A DNA stretch of 64,000 nt from Zizania palustris (lineage: Eukaryota; Streptophyta; Magnoliopsida; Poales; Poaceae). The position numbers and the translations under genes are program-made. Shown here piece by piece: positions 56,272 through 64,000 of this stretch. The stretch lies in contig JAAALK010000289.1 in NCBI GenBank assembly GCA_019279435.1, positions 32,493,067 to 32,557,066 of the forward strand. Direction: 5' to 3'. The notes under the pieces are model-generated. The model was not told the DNA's origin. It saw only the letters and a list, made by a program, of their open reading frames with translations, and did no database searches. Positions within the stretch are counted from its first letter, which is position 1, and each line of letters opens with the position of its first letter.

Positions 56272-57847
56272 ATGGATGATCATGAGTGGATGTACATGGG
56301 TCGCCTTAGCCATGCCGAGGTGACTATGGATTGGATCAAGAACACTGAAGTATTCTTAGAGACAGTGTTTGGTAGGAAGAATATAATGTATGTCATAAGA
56401 CCTGGTGTCCATGTAGTCAATGCGAGTCAAGCACCGACGAACAAAGGATGCCATGTGTAAACACTTCTGCAAATACGGGTTTATGCCAAACTATACTCGT
56501 TGGGCGTACCATGGTTAGTCCCAGCGTCATAGAGACAAAGGTGTTGCGACAACACATGGATGACGACGAGGGAGGGGTTGGGTTCATTCTAGATGACTTT
56601 TAAGATGCACATTTTGATCAAGCATGTGAAGAGAAAGTGTTAGAGCCAACGGCAAAAGCATTTTATGACATGTTGTCCGCGTCATAGCAACCTCTTCACG
56701 ATCACACTACGGTTTCTCAACTGGATGCCATCGCACAGCTAATGGCCATCAAGTCCTAATTTAGATTGAGCCGAGAATTCTTCGATGTCATGCTGATGGT
56801 TGTTGGTAGCCTCCTCCTAGAAGGTCACAATCTTCCAAAGATCATGTACGAGTCGAAGAAAGTCATATGTGCACTTAAGATGCCTTATGAGAAATTACAT
56901 GCTTATACCAACGGATGCATCTTATTCAGGAAAGAGTATGCAAATGCAACCTACTACGTGAAATGCAAATCCTCTAGGTATCTTGAGGTAGACTCCACTG
57001 ATGGTGGGAAGAAACAACTCTCAATTCCTATGAAGATCCTTCGGTACATTCCCTTCATACCGAGGATCCAACAGCTGTACATGACCGAGCAATATGCCAA
57101 ATAGATGACATGGCATAAAAATGAGATTCGTTACAACCCTAACAAGTTAGGTCATCCATCAGATGGAGAAGCGTGGAAAAAGTTTGATTAGCTCCATCCC
57201 GAGAAAGCTTTAGAGCCACGAAATGTATGAATTGCTCTAGCAACAGATGAGTTCAATCCATACGGTATGACGGCTGCCACATACAGTTGATGGATGATTT
57301 GGTCCGTGTATAGGAAGATGGTGTGTGGACATATGACTGATCTACAAAGACAAACTTTAGAATGCATGTCTCGTATATGTACTCTATGCATGACCTGCCA
57401 GCATATGTGATATTTTGTAGCTAGTGCATGCATGGCAAGTTCGCATGCTCGATTTGTTTATCGGCTCTAAAGTTCATTTGGTTGGCTAAAGGTGGCAAAT
57501 ATTCCTCATTTGACAAGCACTGACAATTCCTTCCTCGAAACCATCCATTCAGGAAGGATAGGAAGAACTTTATGAAAGGTGTGTCTATTAAAGGCTCAGC
57601 ACGACCTAAGATGACCTGGGCCGCTGTTCGTGCTTAGTTAGAGTCTTTGCAAATCAATACACAAGGAGCTGGTTTTATCGGATATGGTGAGCATCATGCA
57701 AGGACTCACAAGCCATGTTTATGGAATCTTCTTTATTTCATTGACCTCCTTCTTACGCACAACATTGATGTAATGCACACCAAGAAGAATGTTGTCGAGG
57801 CCATTTTCGGCTCAATCAAGGATATTACCGAGAAGACGAAAGACAAT
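56272..57847 (+). pseudogene. CACTA C TNP2 transposase pseudogene, 5' part
   Basis: Homologous to 46,388-48,100 of element B. It starts ATGGATGATCATGAG at 56,272 and retains WMYMGRLSHAEVTMDWIKNT, LSREFFDVMLMVVGSLLLEG (after an upstream stop), CILFRKEYANATYYVKCKSS and HNIDVMHTKKNVVEAIFGS. Numerous stops and frameshifts are present. About 133 bp are deleted at 57,287, joining CAGTTG to ATGGATG relative to element B. The frame is cut at 57,847 by the gypsy LTR. It is older and more decayed than element B. Confidence 0.88.
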
Positions 57848-59198
57848 TGTTGACACGAAAATGTGCCCCCGCACTTGGGTCAGTTCGACGATCCAAAAGT
57901 GTGCAGATACTTAGGGACAAGCCTAAGCATAACACAACACTGACGTCGCGTTCCGGCTACCCTTAACAGTGGCAAGGGGGGTGGAGTCGCTAGGTAATCA
58001 TATCACACAGAAATAATCCAATTAGCCGAAATATATAGATAAAATAATCCAACCGACCGAACGGAGCTTGATTGGTACAAAGTTTACTGTGCGAAGGGGT
58101 CACCGAAGGGGGCCTTCGGCGTCTAGCGTGAAGGTCTCGCCGAAGGTAGTCTTTGGCGTTCAGATCGATTTGGCCGAAGACAGGCTCTAAACATATCTCT
58201 GACACGAAATCACCTCCGAACAACAGAGTTCGGTGCGAAGTCTCTGACACGACAAAAAAATACTCCAATGCAACGCGCTGGCGTGACTTCATCCGGTGCG
58301 GAGTACTAGTGTGACGAAGTCTGGTGAGGCGAAGCTTGCTGCGGAGCGCTCTGGCGTGGGAATTCAACTAGACTGACAACAGCGTGACGGCTCCGGCATG
58401 GGTAGTCGAAAGCAGGGTCTCACTGAAGGGTGTTCTGGCATCCTATGAAACTAGTTTCCTAGCTCCGGACTCCTTCGGCGAAGGGGCTCTGAGCATGAAA
58501 ACCTGCAACAGAACAGAGATCAAGTGCCAATTTGGCCTGGAGACCGAATTTACTAAGTGTTGCAGTAGTGAAACGAAGGTAGCAATCTGATGCGTAGATT
58601 AACAGATACTTCACATGCGAAGTAATAAGGTGATAGCAATCTGTTACATAGATTAACGGGTACTTAACGAGCAAAGTAGCAAGGCTTACCACCATTTCAA
58701 AGTGGCCGGTGGAGGGCTTCCAGGCAAACCCACAAAGGTAGTACAAAAAAGTAAAGGAAAATAAAGGTACGGTTCAAAGCTAGGGCTTTGTGATTGAATT
58801 GTGTTGGTGGGTCTGATGAACCGGCCTCACCCCTATATTTGTAGGGGCTAGTCTTCTTATCTCTAAAGATAATCTGGTAGGATTCAGCCTAATCAAGTTT
58901 AGGGATAAAAACAACCAGAATCAGACTCAAACTCCATCTCCGAAGCTAGTCCGAAGTGGGCCTTCGGCAGGCCTACCGAAGCCTGCTCCTTAGGCCAAAG
59001 CTTCGGCAAGGCAGGACTCCGGTGGGCCATTGGGCCGAAGCTAGAAGGCCGCTAAAAGGCTTCTGAAGCCCAATGTTCAATGGGCCTTCAGCCCTATAAG
59101 GCTTCGGCCTGATCCAGGACTTGTGTATTTTTGGCCCAAATTACCAAAATTGATATTTTGACAATCTTGACTATTAATGACATTTTTTGCTATCAACA
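57848..59198 (-). mobile_element. Gypsy (Tat-like) 3' LTR, 1351 bp
   Basis: It starts TGTTGACACG and ends TATCAACA. Target-side flank is ACAAT (57,843-57,847); the partner is outside the window. On the minus strand the neighbouring internal sequence (59,199-59,215) is the polypurine tract AAAAGGCAGGGGGCATG, proving minus orientation and that this is the 3' LTR. The U3 is CTTCGGC-rich (58,080-58,150; 58,950-59,110). A TATAAATA-like promoter block lies near 58,828-58,842. Confidence 0.92.
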
Positions 59199-59216
59199 CA
59201 TGCCCCCTGCCTTTTA
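59199..59216 (-). promoter_or_regulatory. Polypurine tract of gypsy element
   Basis: The minus strand reads AAAAGGCAGGGGGCATG directly before the LTR start TGTTGATAGC. It is the plus-strand DNA priming site for reverse transcription in LTR retrotransposons, and it fixes the LTR border at 59,198. Confidence 0.85.
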
Positions 59217-59284
59217 GTGAACTAAGTGAACTAAAAGCATAACAGGCTAAGGACAATATCTTCCATATCAGCCTTTTGACACTT

Positions 59285-60365
59285 TCAAGCGCTTTGCCAC
59301 ACACTTGGGAAGTACTTTTTCAAATAGCTTCCATTCAAAGCTCTTCGAAATATTTCTCCTTGTAGATATTCTAAAAAGTATGCATTACTTGGAGCGATTT
59401 CGGCTACTTTAAAAGGGCCTTCCCAACTAGGCGACCATTTACCAAATTTTAGGCTCTTAGTGCCTAAGGGAAAAATCGTCTTCCAAACCAAGTCACCAAC
59501 TTGAAACGATTTCTGCTTAACTTTTTTTATTGTAGGTTCTAGATATTCTTCTTTTGTCCTTTTCTATAGCTTCTAAAGCCTTCAACCTCTTATCGATCAG
59601 TCCTTCTACTTCGTCTTTCAAAAGAGTTTTATATTCATCGACCGATAAGCCATCTTGCTTAAGAAATCTTAAAGAGCCAAGATCCACCTCTACTGGTAGA
59701 ACGACTTCTTGTCCATATACTAACTCATATGGACTAACTTTGGTAGCACTGTGCTTTGCGACTCTACAAGCCCACAATGCTTCCGAAAGCACTTCATGCC
59801 ACCTTTTAGGGAACTCTTCAATTTTCTTCTTAATGAGCTTAATTACAGTTTTATTACTAGACTCGGCCTGACCATTGTCCTGAGCATAGTATGGTGAAGA
59901 ATTTATCAACTTAATACCATAAAATTTGGTAAAGTCTCTCACTTCTTTAGCAACAAATGAAGTACCCTGATCTGTAGTGAGAGTTTGGGGAATACCGAAT
60001 CTGAGTATAATGTGCTTCAGGATAAAATAAGTTACCTCATTGTGAGTCATGTTCTTGAGAGGCATGACCTCGGTCCATTTGGTGAAGTAGTCCATCTCCA
60101 TCAGCACGAACCGATGCTCTTTTGAAGAGAGAGGATGAATTTGGCCGATGAAGCCTAAACCCCAACCTCGGAACGGCCATGGCTTGATAATAGGATTAAG
60201 TAGTGATGGAGGAGCTAGCTGAATATTACCAAACTTTTGACATGCTTCACACCCTCTATAGTATTTAAAACAGTCCTTAGTCATAGTCGACCAGTAAAAT
60301 CCCGCTCTTTTGAGCATCCAACTCATTTTTCTGGGCCGACTGATGAGTGCCACAAAGCCCCTCAT
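59285..60365 (-). pseudogene. Gypsy integrase pseudogene
   Basis: Minus-strand frame 60,365-59,517 contains the zinc-binding tail (YYRGCEACQKFG), first catalytic Asp (VLMEMDYFTKWTEV), second Asp (TLTTDQGTSFVAKEV) and Glu (YAQDNGQAESSNKTVIKLI), then SPYELVYGQEVVLPVEV. A frame change at about 59,517 leads to the C-terminal chromodomain-less tail (WSPSWEGPFKVAEIAPSNAY, ending YLKKYFPSVWQSA at 59,285). The DDE residues are present but at least one frameshift separates core and tail. Integrase would insert the cDNA copy into the genome. Confidence 0.9.
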
Positions 60366-61315
60366 GGACTTATCCTATAGCTACTTTGGATTGATAGACA
60401 TCTAAGCACTTTAAGAGTACTCCATCAATAGTTCGGCAGTATAATACATCTTCTAGCAATACAAATTTAAACGCTTGTTGACGAACTTTCCGATCAACCC
60501 TTCGATTGGGATCTTTTAAATACTAGATGATTGGAATTCTCTAATCATCCTTATGGATATCCGGAGGGTTTGCTAACTCCTTTCCTAGAATAATGTCTAA
60601 ATTGCTAACTTCGGAGTGCCCCCCGGGCCTCTCTAGCTTCTGCCGAAGGCTGACCAGATCGACTGTGCGGAGCCGATTAGACCAAAGCCTTCTGCTAGAG
60701 GGGTCCAGCGTGCGAAGACTTTTGTTGCCCAGAAGGCTTCGGTGCAAGGGCTCCGATGTGCAGGATCCTTCAGCGGATGAAGGGGTCCGACACGCAACGC
60801 CCTCCGGTGGTCGGAGAGGTCTGTTCCGGATGGTCCAACAGACCTCGCATCCGCTTGAAGTCCCTAGCTTCGGCAGTAAGACCAAGAATTGGCTTTTATT
60901 GTACAGAAAATTTTCCTCTCTTGACTTGATAGCTAGATGCTTGTTGAGCCAAATCATTTGCAATTTAATTGGATTCTCTTGACATGTGAGAAATTTTAAA
61001 GTCATCAAAATTAGCAATTATGTCTAAACATTTATCCAAGTAACTATTCAAAAAGCCATTAAAACATTGAGAACTTTTAGCTACTTTTTGTACTACTAAT
61101 AGAGAATCACCATGCCCATGAACATGTTTAGCACCTATGGATTCTAGCAATTCAAGTCCTAGCAATAAAGCTTCATATTCAGCTTGGTTATTAGTTGAAG
61201 GAAATTCTAAACGGGCCGAGGTTTCAAAGTGCATGCCATTAGGTGATATGAGGACTACCCCGATACCTTGGCCATTCTTACAAGCTGAACCATCAAAATA
61301 AAGTTTCCATGACAC
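60366..61315 (-). pseudogene. Gypsy RNase H (Tat-type second RNase H) and spacer
   Basis: 61,315-60,965 reads WKLYFDGSACKNGQGIGVVL, TNNQAEYEALLLGLELLES and HVHGHGDSLLVVQKV, with Asp, Glu and Asp of the RNase H active site. The TNNQAEYEAL form is that of the additional RNase H found in Tat elements. After ISHMSRESN a stop interrupts IANDLAQQASSYQ. 60,540-60,900 is a degenerate, CTTCGG-rich linker to integrase with several stops. Confidence 0.82.
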
Positions 61316-62014
61316 TATTTAAACTAGAGCAGTATCATTACCCCAATTGACATCGACGTGGTGGCAACTATAAAATTAGCAACAATTTAGCCTTTCATAG
61401 CTCTTAGAGGTTCATAAGCCAAATCATATTTAATCAAAGCGTAAGCCTACTTTCCGATTATTCCACTTAGAATCGGCTTTTGCAACATGTACTTTATGAC
61501 ATCGGTTTGGCAAGCGACAATACATGTGCTAGGGAGAAGATAGTGACATAATTTGGTACATGCGTGATAAAGTGATAAACACGAACGCTCCACAAACATG
61601 TACCTGGTTTTGGCGTCCAATAGGTGGAGGCTTAAAAATGTGATGATGTACTCTTTCCCCTCCACCTCCTAGGTTAGCACGACTCCGATCACGCTATCTT
61701 CTACAGCGATGTATAGCCGAAACGGAATTCTGGCTTTTGGTGCTGTCACCACGGGTGGCGATGTCAAGCACTCTTTAATCTTCTCAAAGGCTCTTTGCTT
61801 ACTTTCCCCCGAGTGAACTTGGCTTCATTCTTCAGCCGGAGTATAGGGACAAAAGCATCAATTTTGCCAGACAAGTTAGATATGAAGCGACGCAAATAAT
61901 TCATCTTGCCTAGCAATTTTTGCACATCTCTTTTGCATGTCGGCGCTGCAAAATTTCTAATATTTTCAAGCCTCTTAGGATCAATTTCAATACCTCTGTT
62001 GGCGTAAAAGATTA
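61316..62014 (-). pseudogene. Gypsy reverse transcriptase C-terminus and first RNase H, degenerate
   Basis: The minus strand from 62,009: FYANRGIEIDPKRLENIRNF, CKRDVQKLLGKMNYLRRFIS, then PILRLKNEAKF. This is the thumb and connection of RT. Downstream pieces are frame-broken. The RT palm with the active-site YxDD is not in the window because another element starts at 62,015. Confidence 0.8.
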
Positions 62015-62488
62015 TGCTAACAGGTTCTTCAAGGTTAAGAACTAAAAAACGAAGTGTTTGTGAAAGCGGACTATCTCAAGCCTCCGAATAGGATAATAGC
62101 TCGAAGTAGTTCGAAGTTGTGTATTGAATATCTGAGTATTCGATGATATTACAGGATGAGAAGGAGGGTATTTATAGGTAAAAACTCTAAGGAAAAGACC
62201 TTTTTACCCCTCTATTACAACCAACATAGTGGAAACTATTTCGGTACCCCGAATAGGGCTAATATGGTAAAATATGTTCGAAGGAGGTAGATAAGGTAGA
62301 CGTCCCATCCTTCTGGTTGTTTTCCACTTCAGAGGAGAAGCCTTTGGAGGGTCTCTTCGGACTGGAGTTTGGATGGACCCTCTGACTTTAAACCTTCCAG
62401 TTGGAGACAAGTCTTGGACTTGAAGTTTATGATTTGTCTTAGTCTTGGAATCTTGAAGATCCTGAGGATGAAGTATTTTCCCCCAATA
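62015..62488 (-). mobile_element. Tat-lineage 3' LTR (474 bp) nested in gypsy RT
   Basis: The plus strand begins TGCTAACAGG and ends TTTTCCCCCAATA. On the minus strand it starts T(A)TTGGGGGAAAATAC after polypurine sequence GCGAGGGGCTAC (62,489-62,505) and ends CCTGTTAGCA. A minus-strand TATAAATACCC lies at 62,165-62,175. Target-side flank is GATTA (62,010-62,014). The RT sequence of the host element is continuous up to the insertion. The partner LTR is beyond the window. Confidence 0.7.
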
Positions 62489-62879
62489 GTAGCCCCTCGC
62501 ATATGCTTCTCCAAATAACTTGTATAGCAAGGAGAGCAGAATACGCAAGGAATATTTTCATGCTCAGGGACTTAGAAAAAATTCAAGGTATTATAACCGT
62601 TTGAAGTGTCTTCAACATTGGAGGTGTATCTGACTAAGGCTTCAAACTTAAATCTCTGTGTGAAAGTTTCACATGGAAACGAACCGTTGCGAATGCGGAG
62701 CATCGCAAGGAGCCGTTAAATTTGAGCTGTTACCCCTCAAATAGCCGTTAGGCTTTTTTGAGAAAGTAATGGACACAAATTTAACCGTAGGTTCACACCT
62801 TTTTACCTTCTGGTCCCACCTATTAGTGGTAGAGGTTGAATCTGCAAGTGTGAACACATATGCGAACCGTGCTAATCAA

Positions 62880-64000
62880 AGATAGAGTGGTTATAAAAGG
62901 GGGAATCGAACCGCGACGAAAAATTTTACAGAGCTCCAGTTATAAGCCTCCACATTTTCACCTACAAACTCTCTTCAACACCTTTGAACAACCATCCGAT
63001 GGCGAGGACCAGCGCAAGAGTGCCGATGGTGATGGGGACTCTAGCGTAGAGGCAAGCGTGGGCTGCATCTACAATAGCGGCAATGGCGGGAGCCCCGGGG
63101 GGTTCTTGGCCCAAGAATCCGCGAGAACTCCGCCCACCATCGAAGAAGCCACTGAAGCAAACTTTCCTCCTCGGGCAATCAACGTGCTCAGAAGAATCCA
63201 TCGAGGAAGCTATGAAGTGGAAGTTGGGACTGGGAATGAGGACTCGAGTTTCTAGAACAGAAGTGACCCCGGCGCCAAGAAACGGAGAAGTCGCGATCTT
63301 CGAAGCCTTTTTTTAAGCAGGGCTAGGCCTTCCTGCAATAAATTTCTTGGCGGAGGTATTAGACATGTTCCACATTACCTTGTCGTAGTTGTCTCCGAAT
63401 GCCATCGCAAGATTAGCCGTCTTCGAATGGGCCCTTTGAGCTGAAGGATGCGAATGGAGGTCCAAAGTCTTCACAGCTACTCACGAAGCATCGTGCCAAC
63501 CGAAGCCACAAGATGGGCCCGAAGACTCCAAGATGCTGGTGGCCTTTGGGAGTGTCAACTCCCAGCTCCGAAAGGAGCATTTGAAGAATTTTCCAGCGAA
63601 GGCGATCATCGACCGGTGGTACTCCGATTAGATACTCCGGTGGTTTTATGCCAAAGTCGGTGAAGATTCCAGCCTTGCGGGGCCCCTGTAAGAGATCTGG
63701 TACCGGAGGGAAGTAGAGGTGTCTCTAGACCCAAGCTTGCTTTCAACGCGACTTGGGTTACTATCTTCGGTGGCCAAGTGCATGAGTATGCGGGACTTCG
63801 CCGAAGAATTCATTACCCTCCGGATACCTCCTCTCGGGGCCGATTGGCCTATTGTATTTCAAAGTGCTTCAGAGGGAGAGCTTCGAAGCCTAGGTAAGCC
63901 TTCGCATCTTCTGCATTAACATCAATTAGAGAACAAATAGTATCCTCAATAGATTGTTACCTTTTTTCAGCGGCTCCATTGGCATTAGCTCCAGAGCAGA
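62880..64000 (+). pseudogene. Antisense extra ORF of Tat element, Transposase_28-like
   Basis: A plus-strand TATA (GGTTATAAAAGGGGG at 62,890-62,904) precedes exon-like sequence. From about 63,290 the reading VAIFEAFF*AGLGLPAINFL, MFHITLS*LSPNAIARLAVF and EWAL*AEGCE fits the PF04195 (putative gypsy type transposon, Transposase_28) pattern. It continues with FPAKAIIDRWYSD*ILRWFY, and MRDFAEEFITLRIPPLGADW with a splice-like CTAG|GTAAGCC at about 63,893. Several Trp, Gln or Arg positions are stops. It is antisense to the minus-strand Tat element whose 3' LTR lies at 62,015-62,488, the known place for such ORFs. The function of the domain is unknown. Confidence 0.6.

Larger units (their letters stand above)
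53389..57847 (+). mobile_element. CACTA element C, left part, interrupted by a gypsy element
   Basis: The left end is CACTACTAGAAAC at 53,389, followed by degenerate TTTGCCGAGTGCC repeats to about 53,720, a collinear but diverged homologue of the element B internal sequence (53,735-54,900), six more subterminal motifs (54,910-55,115), a GC-rich exon-like block (55,180-55,440), a hairpin and a TNP2 pseudogene. At 57,848 the sequence breaks into a gypsy LTR with TNP2 homology intact up to the junction. The right end is outside the window. Confidence 0.88.

Noticed and set aside
62860..63255. 131-codon plus-strand frame starting at 62,860 as a separate gene
   Set aside because: Starts upstream of the TATA box, and the Transposase_28-like homology downstream is in a different frame; more likely leader of the antisense ORF.

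Overview
The window is plant nuclear DNA from a grass (Poaceae), probably panicoid. The lineage is inferred from the families present: CACTA transposons whose ends are arrays of TTTGCCGAGTGCC, Tat-lineage Ty3/gypsy elements with antisense extra ORFs, copia fragments, and a Pack-MULE. I see no bacterial, organellar or animal-virus genes. Almost everything is transposable-element DNA. One locus near 37.0-38.1 kb has the features of an ordinary host gene.

Layout. 1-12.0 kb is a nest of Tat-like gypsy elements. A minus-strand element keeps gag but no pol (LTRs at 1-763 and about 3348-4728). It sits beside a plus-strand element (gag, protease and RT remnants, 4729-8.75 kb) that is split by a solo LTR (6706-8027, TSD GAAAG). 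That element carries an antisense, intron-containing plant-mobile-domain-like ORF at 9.04-11.4 kb. 12,544 to about 24.77 kb is CACTA element A on the minus strand. It holds a spliced transposase/Ulp1-protease fusion gene, 289-bp and 174-bp tandem arrays, two duplicated promoter modules, a small two-exon gene and the C-terminal part of TNP2. 24.8-26.7 kb holds a GC-rich repeat, a Pack-MULE with an HSP70 fragment and a decayed transposon end. 26.8-31.3 kb contains two copia half-elements in opposite orientation. 31.3-35.7 kb is another pol-less gypsy element with an inserted solo LTR (32,831-33,765, TSD GTATG).

35.7-42.5 kb is the only low-TE-density stretch: AT-rich DNA, one intact 258-codon gene on the minus strand with a 5'-UTR intron and TATA box, and possible exon relics. 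42,515-53,066 is a nearly complete 10.55-kb CACTA element B (both ends, TNP2, and a seven-exon second gene), disabled by in-frame stops. 53,389-57,847 is a related, more decayed CACTA element C. A minus-strand Tat-like gypsy element (LTR 57,848-59,198) interrupts it, and that element is in turn interrupted at 62,015 by another Tat element carrying a plus-strand Transposase_28-like antisense ORF that leaves the window.

How the parts work together. In CACTA A and B the TNP2-type transposase (Transposase_21/DUF4218/DUF4216) and the PF03004-type second protein are co-oriented, as expected for an autonomous En/Spm-like element, with subterminal repeats as the presumed binding platform. Neither element looks active: four in-frame stops in TNP2 reading frames all fall where family members have tryptophan. 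Features that stand out are the hairpin conserved upstream of TNP2 in elements B and C, a hairpin in each full unit of the 289-bp array, a predicted GC-AG intron, and SINE-like modules with doubled B boxes.
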